64,000 nt of DNA from Gordonia sp. 'Campus' (GCF_022206305.1 NZ_JAKOIW010000017.1:1641-65640); one strand, 5' to 3'; shown: positions 53,535 through 62,619, numbered from the stretch's first letter. Translations and numbers: made by a program. The notes: generated by a model not told the origin, from the sequence alone.

Positions 53535-54986
53535 TCAGGCGAACAGCACGCCGGGGTTGAGTACGCCCCTCGGGTCGAGCGCGCCCTTGATGGCACGCAT
53601 CGTGGCGAGGTCCGCGGCCTCGCGACCAAGATGCGTCCAGGCGACCTTGGCGCGGCCGATGCCGTGTTCGGCGGAGATGCTGCCTCCGTGGGCGGTGACG
53701 ATCCCGAAGACCCGATCGGTGAGGTCGTCGACACGGTCGGGCGGGACATCGAGCAGGTTGACGTGGATGTTGCCATCGCCCACATGTCCGAAAAGCACAG
53801 GCCGGCATGGCGAATCGTTCCTGTCGCCCACAGCGCCCAACTCGTCGAACACCTCTGCCAGGGCACGGATGGGCACGGAGATGTCGAGTTTCACCACCGG
53901 CGTCACACTGGATCTGGCGATCGTCTCGGTGTGCGCCTCGCGCGCACCCCACAAAGCACGGGCGGGGCCCGGCTCGAGCACCGCATCGATCAGGCCCCCG
54001 GCGCCCTGCAGCAGCTCGACGGCCGCCGACTCGACGTCGCCGGGACCGGACACCTCGAGCAGGACGTAGAAGGGACCGGATGCCGCCGTGGGACGACGGT
54101 GACCGTGTGCGGCCACGAGCGCGATGCCCGCCTCGGTCATCAGCTCCGCGGCCTCGACGGTGAGGCCTCTCGACGCCGCCGTACCGATGAGCTCGACCGC
54201 GTCGGCGACACGGTCGATCGCCGCGACCGCCACGATCGACGCCCGAGGTGGCACGACGAGCCGGAACAGAACGCGGGTGATCACCGCGAGTGTTCCCTCG
54301 CTGCCGGTCAGCAACCCGGGAAGGTCATATCCCACATTGTCTTTGACGAGCGACGTCCAGCGCCGCAGAATGCGGCCGTCGGCCAGCACCGCCTCGATGC
54401 CGAGTACCTGGGCCCGGGTGTTGCCACGCCGGATCATGCGGATGCCGCCGGCGTTCGTCGCGACCACACCACCCGCGGTGGCACTGTGCCGGGACGCGAG
54501 GTCGACGCCGAACGCCAGCCCGACCGCGCCGGCCCGGGCATCGATCGCCTCGACGGTCGCGCCGGCCTGGACGCCAACACATCGGCCGATGACGTCCACG
54601 TCGTCGATGTCGGTCATCCGCGCGGTCGAGATGACGATCCGCGGACGAGATCCCGCGCGGTCCGACGGCGGTACGGAGCCGCCCACCAGACCCGTGTTGC
54701 CGCCCTGGGCGCAGATCTCCGCGTCGACCTCGGCGCATTCGACGACGGCCCGGGACACCTCGTCGGTTGTGCGCGGCCGGAGGACGGCGTCGGCCTGACC
54801 CCGATGACGGCCGGTCCAGTCGATCAGGAATCCCGCCATGGCATCGGGGTCGGTGACGACGTGTGCGTCACCGACGATGTGCCGCAGCCGGGACAGGAGT
54901 CGGTCGAGCCCGGGCCGCCGGCCCGCGTCCGCCGCGGGTCCGAGTCCGGGTCCGATGTCGATTCCGTCAGGCCCGGGCGACGGCAT
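53535..54986 (-). CDS. FAD-linked oxidase (glycolate/D-lactate dehydrogenase type)
   Basis: A 483-residue flavoprotein of the FAD_binding_4 / FAD-oxidase_C class. Visible motifs: AQGGNTGLVGGSVPP and SRHSATAGGVVATNAGG in the FAD domain, GYDLPGLLTGSEGTLAVIT, and the metal/substrate His cluster VLFGHVGDGNIHVN with SAEHGIGRAK near the C-terminus. Resembles D-2-hydroxyglutarate or D-lactate dehydrogenases. The substrate is unknown. ATG 54986 overlaps the upstream gene's end by 20 nt; the longer frame from 55082 is not supported by homology. Confidence 0.88.
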   Translation of the reverse strand: MPSPGPDGIDIGPGLGPAADAGRRPGLDRLLSRLRHIVGDAHVVTDPDAMAGFLIDWTGRHRGQADAVLRPRTTDEVSRAVVECAEVDAEICAQGGNTGLVGGSVPPSDRAGSRPRIVISTARMTDIDDVDVIGRCVGVQAGATVEAIDARAGAVGLAFGVDLASRHSATAGGVVATNAGGIRMIRRGNTRAQVLGIEAVLADGRILRRWTSLVKDNVGYDLPGLLTGSEGTLAVITRVLFRLVVPPRASIVAVAAIDRVADAVELIGTAASRGLTVEAAELMTEAGIALVAAHGHRRPTAASGPFYVLLEVSGPGDVESAAVELLQGAGGLIDAVLEPGPARALWGAREAHTETIARSSVTPVVKLDISVPIRALAEVFDELGAVGDRNDSPCRPVLFGHVGDGNIHVNLLDVPPDRVDDLTDRVFGIVTAHGGSISAEHGIGRAKVAWTHLGREAADLATMRAIKGALDPRGVLNPGVLFA

Positions 54987-55620
54987 CGGGGATCGGGGTG
55001 TCACCGTCGTTGAACTCGATGACCTTGTGCGCGGTCTCCGGACGCGCGAGTACCTCCGCCGCCACCTGGGCCACGTTGTCACGACTCACCTCGTCGCCCT
55101 CGGTGCGGTCGCCCCCGAGCGAGACCTTGCCGCTGCCCTCGTCGTCGGTGAGACGGCTCGGCCCGAGGATCGTCCACTGCAGGTCCGTGGATCTGAGATA
55201 GGTGTCTGCGGCCGCCTTGGCCTCCGCGTACGCGTGGAACGAGTTGTCTTCGGGGACCCCGTGATCCGGCCCCGCACCGAAGTAGGACACCATCACGTAC
55301 CGGTGCACACCGGCCCGGACCGCGGCGTCCATCGAACGGATGGCCGCGTCCCGGTCGACGCTGTAGGTCCGCGCCTGGTCACCGCCACCCGCGCCGGCCG
55401 ACCACACGACGGCGTCGTGTTCGGAGATCGCGGTCGCGATCCCGGTGGTGTCGAGCGTCTCGATGTCGGCGACCACGGGCACCGCACCGGTCGCGGCGAC
55501 GTCGGCCGCGTGTTCAGGGTTTCGGATGATCGAGGTCACCTGGTCGCCGCGGGCGGCCAGGATCGTCGCCAACCGCAACGCGATCTTGCCGTGTCCGCCG
55601 ATGATCGCCACTCGAGTCAC
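54967..55620 (-). CDS. NAD(P)H-binding, atypical SDR-family protein
   Basis: A 217-residue protein with an N-terminal Rossmann motif VAIIGGHGKIALRLATIL, VVWSAGAGGGDQ in place of the usual NNAG, and YAEAKAAADTYLR with the YxxxK-like pair. It belongs to the NAD(P)H-binding (NmrA-like/atypical SDR) group. Substrate unknown. Its end overlaps the FAD oxidase start, suggesting joint translation, but the two functions need not be related. Confidence 0.85.
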   Translation of the reverse strand: MTRVAIIGGHGKIALRLATILAARGDQVTSIIRNPEHAADVAATGAVPVVADIETLDTTGIATAISEHDAVVWSAGAGGGDQARTYSVDRDAAIRSMDAAVRAGVHRYVMVSYFGAGPDHGVPEDNSFHAYAEAKAAADTYLRSTDLQWTILGPSRLTDDEGSGKVSLGGDRTEGDEVSRDNVAQVAAEVLARPETAHKVIEFNDGDTPIPDAVARA

Positions 55621-55707
55621 TGGATGCTCACTTTCGTCTGGTCACTTGGGGGTCGCTCGGTCTCCACCCAACGTACGCACACGTCAGGGGACCCAGCTCG
55701 GACACGA

Positions 55708-55757
55708 CTCCGCCCCGGTCCGACACACTCGTGCGAGTGTGCCGGACCGGGGCGGAG
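55708..55757. terminator. Long hairpin between the GlsB gene and the SDR-like gene
   Basis: A 15-bp stem (CTCCGCCCCGGTCCG and its complement) continues into a 7-bp inner stem CACACTC/GAGTGTG with a 4-nt loop. It starts 12 nt past the stop of the minus-strand GlsB-type gene, where a terminator is expected. No T-run follows, as for many actinobacterial terminators. Confidence 0.7.
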
Positions 55758-55768
55758 AGAACGAGCTG

Positions 55769-56047
55769 TCAGACGCGGGTTCGACGACCGCGACCGGTCA
55801 CCAATCCGACGAGGAACAGCAAGATGCATGCACCGGCGAGACAGGTGATGAAGCTGAAGATCCAGCCGGCACCCTCCACGTCGACGCCGAACAGTTTCAG
55901 CAGCCAGCCTCCGAGCAGACCGCCGATGACCCCGACCACGATGTTGAGGATGATCCCCTGCTGCGCATCGGTCTTCATGATCTTGCTGGCGATCCAGCCG
56001 GCCAGTCCACCGATGATGATCCACGCGATGATGCCAATTCCCAGCAT
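55769..56047 (-). CDS. GlsB/YeaQ/YmgE family stress membrane protein
   Basis: A 92-residue Transglycosylase-associated/GlsB family protein with three hydrophobic segments: GIGIIAWIIIGGLAGWIA, GIILNIVVGVIGGLLGGWLL and a C-terminal one. The central glycine-zipper-like repeats GGxxGG are typical. A short hydrophilic loop contains MKTDAQQG. Such proteins respond to envelope or general stress; mechanism unknown. ATG 56047 has AGGAGGC upstream. Confidence 0.93.
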   Translation of the reverse strand: MLGIGIIAWIIIGGLAGWIASKIMKTDAQQGIILNIVVGVIGGLLGGWLLKLFGVDVEGAGWIFSFITCLAGACILLFLVGLVTGRGRRTRV

Positions 56048-56247
56048 GTCTGCCTCCTAGGGTCGTCATTGATCCGTTGTGCGAATCGTCGAATCCCCCC
56101 GACCACGGATCGTTCGACTCGCTACACAGCGGAAGCTACCCAGAAGGCGGGGTCTTCACACATATCCGTCGAAACCGTGTACACATCGACACCGTGACCG
56201 TGACCCCAGCGAGATCAGCAGCGAACTCTGGACGCTCGAGCAGCAGG

Positions 56248-56694
56248 TCAGGGGCAGGTCACCTTGATCTCGTAGGCCTTCGTCACCTGCTGGGTGGGGT
56301 TGGCGAGATCGATACCCGACGCCTCACCCGAGACCGTGTAGGTGTCACCGTCCTTGGTCACCTCGGCGCTGCCCTGCCCGGCACCCTTCTGGTAGCCGAG
56401 GGTCACCCCGTCGAGAGAGCCCAGCCCCACCGATTCCACCTCGGGTGAGTCGCCGGAGGTGAGCACCACGCCGATCCCCGAGCCCGAACCGGAACCGATG
56501 CCGATCGTGACCTTGCCCGCGGTGTCGGTGCAGCCGACCGTCTTGTCGGACAGTTCCAGCTCCTTGCCGTCGACGGTCACCGAGGCCTCGGCGTCGGTGC
56601 TTCCCGACGATGACGAGTCGTCGGAACCGCACGCGGTGAGTGCGACGGCCACTGCCGCCGCGCCGAGGATCGAAGTGATGTGCACCTTGCGCAT
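56248..56694 (-). CDS. LpqH-like lipoprotein
   Basis: A 148-residue lipoprotein. Signal peptide MRKVHITSILGAAAVAVALT ends in the lipobox LTAC, so the mature protein is acylated on Cys21. A Ser/Asp linker follows, then a beta-rich domain with one Cys pair (VGCTDT and VTCP) and repetitive Gly-Ser text. It resembles the 19-kDa lipoprotein LpqH of mycobacteria. The ATG at 56694 has AGGAGC upstream; the open frame starting at 56832 lacks a signal peptide. Confidence 0.9.
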   Translation of the reverse strand: MRKVHITSILGAAAVAVALTACGSDDSSSSGSTDAEASVTVDGKELELSDKTVGCTDTAGKVTIGIGSGSGSGIGVVLTSGDSPEVESVGLGSLDGVTLGYQKGAGQGSAEVTKDGDTYTVSGEASGIDLANPTQQVTKAYEIKVTCP

Positions 56695-56828
56695 GATGGG
56701 CGCTCCTGTGGAGTCGTGGAGGGCGCCGCCGGTCGGCGGCTGAGATGAATTTAGATGCTCGACCTGCGCTTGGGCGTCGGTCGTGTGAATGGGATCGGGA
56801 ACTTCGGGCGGTGGCGGATCGTCCGACC

Positions 56829-57696
56829 TCACGCCGGGGCGGCGAGCTTGGCCTCGGCCTCGACCATGACGGCGCGGGTCAGATCCCGGAACTGATCGAA
56901 GTGGCCGTGGTATCCGTACTTCGCGCGCAGGCTCGGCCAGGCCGCGAAGTCGGCAGCCGCACCGATCGCGTTGGACTCATGCAGGTACGCCGGCAGCACG
57001 TTCTGGATCGTGGGGTCCCGCCGCAGACGACGAACCGTGTCCTGGTGCAGCGTCGACGCCGGGCGGTACTTCGAGATCACGACGCCGAGTTCGACGATCT
57101 CGCGACCTAGTTCGGCGCCGAACTCCGCGACCTGCCGCTGTATGTGGGGAATCGCGTAGGTGGACAGCACGTCCGGAATGGTCGGGATCAGGTAGCCGCC
57201 GGCCATCGCCAGCCCGTTCAGGCTGAACGGGCCCACGTTCGGCGGACAGTCGAGCAGTACGTAGTCGTAGTCGTCGATGATCGGGGGCGAGCGCGGAGCG
57301 CAGGGCCTCGACGCCGGCCAGATGATCGTCGGCGGCCACCCGATATGCGCTGAGTTCCTCGGCGAGGTCGATCAGGTCCAGCGACGAGGGAAGCAGATCG
57401 ATCCCGGCCAGACCGTCGACCGAGGACACGTCGCGCTGGACGCTGTGTTCCAGATCGAACGACCGGGTGCCGTCGAGCACGTCGGCGAACAGGGCTGCGA
57501 CGGTGTGGCGTCGCCCGTTGCACACGGCCCACCGCTCCTGGCCGATCATCATCGTCGTCAGATTGGTCTGGGCGTCGAGGTCGACCAGGAGCACCCTCTT
57601 GCCGTGGACCCCGGCGAGGAAAGCCGCCAGACCGGCCGTGAGCGTGGTCTTCCCGACCCCGCCCTTGAGGCTGATGGTCGCGATCACCGTCGGCAT
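56829..57696 (-). pseudogene. ParA-like ATPase gene disrupted by a +1 frameshift
   Basis: The frame starting ATG 57696 encodes a ParA Walker motif ISLKGGVGKTTLTAGLA and VLLVDLDAQTNLTTMMIG, then runs until ALRSALAPDHRRLR, where homology stops. The other half, in another frame, continues with YDYVLLDCPPN and GPFSLNGLAMAGGYLIPTIP to the stop at 56829. The two halves join if one C of the five-C run at 57283-57287 (five G on the plus strand) is removed, giving a 288-residue ParA. It may be a true pseudogene, a sequencing error in a homopolymer, or less likely a programmed shift. Distinct from the intact ParA at 39389. Confidence 0.85.
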
Positions 57697-58008
57697 GGGT
57701 CCCCGGTCTGTTCGGTCGGCCTGCGTCGGGGTCAGACTACCGAGCCCACGCCGACCCCACCGCTCATTGCCGCCAGATCTCGGCGGCCCGGAACAGCTCG
57801 GAAATCACCGATTCTGCAGTCCTCATTCTGCCGATATGCCGGAAATCTGCCAGAATGTCCGTGCCGACCTTCGGCGAACAAAGACGAATAGACTCGGTCG
57901 GCTCGATTCCGGATACATTTTCTCGGTATTCGTCTCGAATTCACGCTGTCGGCCGACACAGAATCTCGGACAATGCCGTCGACCCCCTCGCGGGGAAAGG
58001 ACAATCGT
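57697..58008. other. Intergenic region before the secreted protein gene
   Basis: The interval separates the broken ParA gene from the secreted protein. A CATTCTG/CAGAATG inverted repeat (57824-57830 and 57851-57857, 20-nt spacer) lies within a relatively AT-rich part and could be a regulator site. GGGGAAAGG (57992-58000) is the ribosome binding site of the next gene. No gene or convincing promoter pair was recognised otherwise. Confidence 0.4.
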
Positions 58009-58647
58009 ATGAAGACCCGATTCCGTAGGATCTCCGCCGGCGTGGCGTTCGGTGCCGCCGCGATCGCCGGGGCGGCCCTCGCACCTGCGGCATCGGCCGC
58101 GCCCACCGACGTCACCGCGTCCCCCACGGTGTCCGGGAACACCGTATCGCTGACGGTCACGAACAACGCCGCCAAGCGTATCGGGTGCGAGATCTTCGGC
58201 GTTCGCGCAGGTGACGCTCCGTCGCAGGTGGTGTTCGGCTACCAGACACCGGAGGAGCTCGGCGCGCTCATCTCCCCCGGCTCCTCGAAGTCGGTGCCCC
58301 TGCGCATCTCTCAGGGCACGCCTCCCGCGCCGACCGGCTCGACCACGATCCCCGACGGGACCTATGACGTCTACTGGGGATGCACGACGATCACCCTGCC
58401 GCCGGGCACCCGCGCGAACGAACAGTTCTGGGGCACCAATCCCCCGCTCACCGCAATGACGCCGACCGCGGATCCCATCCGTGTGACGGTTCCGGGCGGC
58501 GAGACGACAACTCCCGCCCCGAAGCCGGAGAATCCCTCCATTCCCGATCTGCCGAGCATTCCCGGGCTTCCGCCCATTCCGCAGATCCCCGGAGTGGAAT
58601 TGCCCGAGGAGATCTGCGCGATCTCGTCGTGCGCACCCGTCCGCTGA
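58009..58647 (+). CDS. Secreted protein with proline-rich tail, function unknown
   Basis: A 212-residue protein with a Sec signal peptide MKTRFRRISAGVAFGAAAIA and a likely cleavage after ASA near residue 32. The mature part is beta-rich with three Cys (IGCEIF, WGCTTI, EICAISSC), then a Pro-rich C-terminus built on repeats of the form (I/L)PxIPGLPPIPQIPG. Only the signal and composition are informative; I do not recognise a family. The start is fixed by GGGGAAAGG at a normal distance. Confidence 0.82.
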   Translation: MKTRFRRISAGVAFGAAAIAGAALAPAASAAPTDVTASPTVSGNTVSLTVTNNAAKRIGCEIFGVRAGDAPSQVVFGYQTPEELGALISPGSSKSVPLRISQGTPPAPTGSTTIPDGTYDVYWGCTTITLPPGTRANEQFWGTNPPLTAMTPTADPIRVTVPGGETTTPAPKPENPSIPDLPSIPGLPPIPQIPGVELPEEICAISSCAPVR

Positions 58648-58737
58648 CGGACATCGAACACACCGGCCGAGAGCCGGCCTCACAACCACCCCGGCACTGC
58701 GCCATCAGCGGCACCTCGGCGACACAAAGTCGCCGGG

Positions 58738-58772
58738 CACCGCCCCGAGGGCGCATGCGCGGGGTGGTTTTT
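58738..58772 (+). terminator. Terminator after the secreted protein gene
   Basis: A GC-rich hairpin whose right arm CGGGGTGG is followed by TTTTT (58768-58772). The right arm can pair either with CACCGCCCCG just upstream or, perfectly over 10 bp, with AACCACCCCG at 58684-58693, so two alternative stems exist. Confidence 0.65.
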
Positions 58773-58874
58773 CGAGTCGATGAGACCCCGGTTCCGACGC
58801 CGCTCGTCGGACCGAGACATCCGGTTTGACCGATCGGCTTCCGATACCCGGGTGAGGTTGTGCATACTTCGACC

Positions 58875-60710
58875 ATGACAACACGCGATGGCGCGCCTTT
58901 GCAGCTGGCCGCCGAGGGCGGCGGGGCGGCGCTCGACCAGGTTTTCCTCATGTCCGCGGTGGCCGCCGTCGTGTCGATCGGTCTGCTCTGGATCGGCTAC
59001 CTGCACCGCGCGCGGAAGATCACGTGGCTGACCACCCTGTCGGAGTGGGCCGCGCGCCGCGTGAACCGCCCACCATGGGCTGCGCTGCCGATCTTCCTGT
59101 TCACCAGCACGATCATCTGCGCCCTGTTCGGTTTCCTCTGGGACGTCAGCCTGCACATCGGTGACGGCCGCGACGAGGGGCCGCTGGCCAACCCCGCGCA
59201 TTACTTCATCCTGGTGGGCCTGTTCCTGCTGTTCATCTCCGGCATGCTGTCGGTGTTCCTGCCCTTCGAGAAGCCGGGCCGCTCGGCGGTCCGGATCACC
59301 CGCCACTGGTACGCCCCGGTCGGTGGAATTCTGTTGGCCGGCTGCGGCTTCTACGCACTGCTCGGCTTCCCCCTGGACGACGTCTGGCACCGCATCTTCG
59401 GTCAGGACGTCACCCTGTGGGGTCCGACGCATCTGATGCTCATCGGCGGGGCGGGTCTGTCACTGATCGCGGTCGTGATCCTCGATCGTGAGGGCCGTGC
59501 CGCGATGGGTCCCGACGCACCGGAGGACGGGCGGATGCAGTGGCTCGTCCGATGCCTCGCCTTCGGCGGTCTCGTCATCGGCATGTCGGTCTTCCAGATC
59601 GAATACGACTTCGGCGTCGAGCAGTTCCGCCTCGTGCTGCAGCCCATGATGATCGCCGGCGCGGGGGCGTTCGCGCTCGTCGCCGCACGGATCACCCTCG
59701 GGCCGGGCAGCGCGCTCATCGCCGCGGTGTTCGCGATCCTGCTCCGCGGCGTGGTCGCGGTCGTCGTCGGCCCCGCGCTCGGCGCGCCGATCAACGTGTT
59801 CCCGCTCTACCTGGGCGCGGCAGTGGTCATCGAACTGCTCGCCCTGACCCCGCTGCTCAAACGGCGAGTGCTCTTCGGCGCCGTCGCCGGTCTCGGTGTG
59901 GCGACGCTCGGACTCTGGATCGAGTCGTGGTGGATCGCCGCGGCATACCCGTTCCCCTGGGTCACGGGCATGTGGGGAGAAGCGCTGGCGATGGCCATCC
60001 CGGTGGGCGTCGTCGCCGGCCTGTGCGGCGGATTGCTCGGCATCGTCTCGGTCGGTGAGCGACTGCCCCGACGCTGGATCAGCGTCACCGCGGTCGTGCT
60101 GTCGGTGGTCGTGATCGGCGGTGCCGTCGCGAACGGCCTGCGTGTGTCCGTGCCCGCGGAGACGACCGCTCGGGTTGTCCTGACACCGGCGGGACCCAAC
60201 GAAGCCGCCGACCAGAACGTCACCGCCGACGTCTATCTCGACCCGGCCGACGCAGTCGGCGGCGACCCCGAGTGGGTCACCTTGATGTCGTGGCAGGGCG
60301 GGATCGACAACGACCGCGGCATCGTCATCGATCGGCTGGATCGCTTGGGCCCCAACCACTTCCGCTCCACCGAACCGATGCCGGTGTCGGGTTCGTGGAA
60401 GACCATCCTGCGCGTGCAGGACGGCACCACCATGGCCGGTGTGCCGGTGTACCTTCCGGCGGATCCCGCGATCGGCGCGGAAGGTGAACCCGCGCAGCAG
60501 ACCTCGACGAAACCGTTCGTCGCGGAGATCTCGATCCTGCAGCGTGAGCGCACCTTCGACTACCCGTCGTGGCTGTTCGGCGCCGCCGCCCTGGTGGTGC
60601 TCGTGTGTTCACTGTTGCTCATCGCCGCACTGTCCTGGGGAGCCGGGCGGATCAATGCCCGCGAGGCGACCGCCGGCGCGCGGGAGCCCGAGTTGCAGCC
60701 ACAGCCGTGA
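58875..60710 (+). CDS. Large polytopic membrane protein with extracytoplasmic beta domain, function unknown
   Basis: A 611-residue protein with about 12 hydrophobic segments in its first ~420 residues, then a hydrophilic domain (about 425-565) and a final membrane helix before a short basic/polar tail. The hydrophilic domain (TADVYLDPADAVGGDPEW, GSWKTILRVQDGTTM, VPVYLPAD) looks like a FixH/YtkA-type beta domain, judged by eye. His residues are present in several helices. The start ATG 58875 has CATACT 6 nt upstream, compatible with a leaderless mRNA. First gene of a coupled three-gene operon. Confidence 0.78.
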   Translation: MTTRDGAPLQLAAEGGGAALDQVFLMSAVAAVVSIGLLWIGYLHRARKITWLTTLSEWAARRVNRPPWAALPIFLFTSTIICALFGFLWDVSLHIGDGRDEGPLANPAHYFILVGLFLLFISGMLSVFLPFEKPGRSAVRITRHWYAPVGGILLAGCGFYALLGFPLDDVWHRIFGQDVTLWGPTHLMLIGGAGLSLIAVVILDREGRAAMGPDAPEDGRMQWLVRCLAFGGLVIGMSVFQIEYDFGVEQFRLVLQPMMIAGAGAFALVAARITLGPGSALIAAVFAILLRGVVAVVVGPALGAPINVFPLYLGAAVVIELLALTPLLKRRVLFGAVAGLGVATLGLWIESWWIAAAYPFPWVTGMWGEALAMAIPVGVVAGLCGGLLGIVSVGERLPRRWISVTAVVLSVVVIGGAVANGLRVSVPAETTARVVLTPAGPNEAADQNVTADVYLDPADAVGGDPEWVTLMSWQGGIDNDRGIVIDRLDRLGPNHFRSTEPMPVSGSWKTILRVQDGTTMAGVPVYLPADPAIGAEGEPAQQTSTKPFVAEISILQRERTFDYPSWLFGAAALVVLVCSLLLIAALSWGAGRINAREATAGAREPELQPQP

Positions 60711-60973
60711 CCGTCGGCCCTTCACCGGAACCGAGCGTCGTCGAGCTGGCGACCCATCCACTGATCCTCGCCCTGCCCGCGGTGATTCCGGCCTTCCTAC
60801 TGGTCGGTGTCATCGTCGTGATCGCGATCGCCGACCGCCGGCGCGGGGACGACGAGGACGACGACGAGGACGCAGCCGAGGACCGGGACGAGACTCCCGA
60901 TCCTGCCGCAGCGTCCACCACCGACCCATCGATCCGAGACGAGGCCGATGACCCCGAGCGCGAGACCGACTGA
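60707..60973 (+). CDS. Small single-span membrane protein with acidic tail
   Basis: An 88-residue protein whose GTG start overlaps the previous stop codon (GTGA). One membrane helix (LALPAVIPAFLLVGVIVVIAIA, about 22-43) is followed by an Arg patch (DRRRGDDED) and a very acidic Asp/Glu tail of about 45 residues, presumably cytoplasmic. It looks like an accessory subunit of the two large membrane proteins on either side. No family recognised. Confidence 0.75.
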   Translation: MTVGPSPEPSVVELATHPLILALPAVIPAFLLVGVIVVIAIADRRRGDDEDDDEDAAEDRDETPDPAAASTTDPSIRDEADDPERETD

Positions 60974-62297
60974 CACCCTTCTCGCCCATGGGCTCGGGGG
61001 TTCGGAGTTCCTGCCGGTCCCGCTGACCGCGGTGTTGATCGGTGGCGCATGGGCGTTGACCATTTCCTTCGCGGTCTTCGCCTTCGCCTGGCGCACCCCG
61101 CGATACGGCCGACCCGAGGCCGGCCGGGCTCTACCCGACTGGGTCACGACGGCCGTGGACAACCGGTGGGTCCGCGGCGTGATCTCGGCGGCGGCACTGG
61201 TCCTGACGCTGTGGCTCATCGTCGCGGCGCTCGGTCCGGACACCGACGACAACCCGCTCACCGGGGCGTTCTACGTGCTCCTGTGGGTCGGCATGATCGT
61301 GCTGTCCGCACTCATCGGACCGGTGTGGCGACTGCTGTCACCGATCCGCACCGTCCTCCGGGTGGCACGTGGGGTCTTCGGTCCCGGCGTCGTCGGCCTC
61401 CGGGACTATCCCCGACGCCTCGGCTGGTGGCCGGCCGCGTTCGGATTGTTCGCCTTCGTCTGGCTGGAACTCGCCTCACCGGAACCGAGTTCGGTGTCGT
61501 GGGTGCGGGTCTGGCTGCTGTGCTACGTCTTGATCACCGTGGTGGGTGCCATCGTCTGCGGGCTGCGATGGACCGAGAACGCGGACCCGTTCGCGGTCTA
61601 CAGCACCGTCGCGTCGCGACTCGCCCCGTTCGCTCGGACCACCGATGGACGCGTGATGCTGCGCAGCCCGATGAACTCGCTGACCACACTGCCGGTTCTG
61701 CCCGGCAGTGTCGCGGTTCTCGCGATCCTGTTGGGCTCCACCGCTTTCGACAGTTTCTCGGCGTTTCCGATGTGGCAAGACATCGTCGCCGACAGCTCCG
61801 GTGACGATCGAGCGATCGCCACCGGGGTCAACACGGCCGGGCTGCTGGTGTTCATCGGCATCGTGGCGGTGACCTTCTGGTCGGCCGCACGCGCGGTCGG
61901 CGGCGTGAAGCGTGATCTCCGGCGACAACTCCCGGGACTGATGGCGCACTCGCTCGTCCCGATCGTCATCGGCTACATCCTCGCGCACTACCTGCAGTCG
62001 CTCGTCGAACAGGGTCAGGAGGCCGTTCTCGCACTGGCCGATCCGTTGGACCGGGGCTGGAATGTGCTGTGGCTCGGCGACGCTCACCCCGTGTACGTGA
62101 TGTCGGATCATCCGACGGTGACCGTGACGCTCAAGGTGGCGTTCGTCCTCGGCGGACACATGATGGGGGTGGCGGCCGCGCACGACGCCTCGCTGCGACT
62201 CCTCCCCCGCCGGCACCAGCTGACCGGGCAGCTCACCATGATGGTGACGATGGTCTTCTACACGTTCCTCGGGCTGTATCTGCTGTTCGGGGGCTAG
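60948..62297 (+). CDS. Polytopic membrane protein, function unknown
   Basis: A 449-residue protein with about ten to eleven hydrophobic segments. Its ATG lies 26 nt inside the preceding gene, so translation is coupled. Conserved-looking residues include several aromatic and His positions (AHYLQSLVEQG, YVMSDHPTVTVTLKVA, GHMMGVAAAHDASLRLL). Related proteins are sometimes annotated as fenitrothion hydrolase, a name taken from one enzyme report; I see no hydrolase motif. Together with the two preceding genes it seems to form one membrane complex. Confidence 0.75.
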   Translation: MTPSARPTDTLLAHGLGGSEFLPVPLTAVLIGGAWALTISFAVFAFAWRTPRYGRPEAGRALPDWVTTAVDNRWVRGVISAAALVLTLWLIVAALGPDTDDNPLTGAFYVLLWVGMIVLSALIGPVWRLLSPIRTVLRVARGVFGPGVVGLRDYPRRLGWWPAAFGLFAFVWLELASPEPSSVSWVRVWLLCYVLITVVGAIVCGLRWTENADPFAVYSTVASRLAPFARTTDGRVMLRSPMNSLTTLPVLPGSVAVLAILLGSTAFDSFSAFPMWQDIVADSSGDDRAIATGVNTAGLLVFIGIVAVTFWSAARAVGGVKRDLRRQLPGLMAHSLVPIVIGYILAHYLQSLVEQGQEAVLALADPLDRGWNVLWLGDAHPVYVMSDHPTVTVTLKVAFVLGGHMMGVAAAHDASLRLLPRRHQLTGQLTMMVTMVFYTFLGLYLLFGG

Positions 62298-62418
62298 TAT
62301 CCGCGCACCGGGCCAGGGCTGGTCGGGCGCGGACGGGACCTGAATCCCGTTGCGATGCATCCCGGTTCCCGAGACAGACCGCGTCGCGATCCTCGACGGG
62401 GTGGTCGAAGCGCATCGC

Positions 62419-62619
62419 TCAGTAGGTGGTCGGCGGCGTGCCCTTCTTGTTCGAGCGGAACAGCATGTAGCCGCCGTAGAGGGCGAGTGCGACGAGGGCG
62501 ATCCAGAACAGACCCTCGAGCAGCGGGCCGAGGACGGCCAGTGCGATCAACGCGATCGCGATGATGCCGAGGACCTTCCAGAAGGTCATACCGGATGTGG
62601 TGTTGGTGGATGTGCTCAT
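62419..62619 (-). CDS. Small membrane protein, function unknown
   Basis: A 66-residue protein with a short Ser/Thr/Asn-rich N-terminus and two adjacent hydrophobic segments (WKVLGIIAIALIALAVLG and LFWIALVALALYGGYMLF), then a positively charged end (RSNKKG). No motif suggests a role. The ATG 62619 is chosen because the extended upstream frame is not membrane-protein-like. Convergent with the membrane operon before it. Confidence 0.7.
   Translation of the reverse strand: MSTSTNTTSGMTFWKVLGIIAIALIALAVLGPLLEGLFWIALVALALYGGYMLFRSNKKGTPPTTY

Noticed and set aside
51732-55013. Plus-strand open frame of about 1090 codons opposite malQ and the FAD oxidase
   Set aside because: It spans two well-supported genes on the other strand and has composition typical of GC-rich antisense frames.
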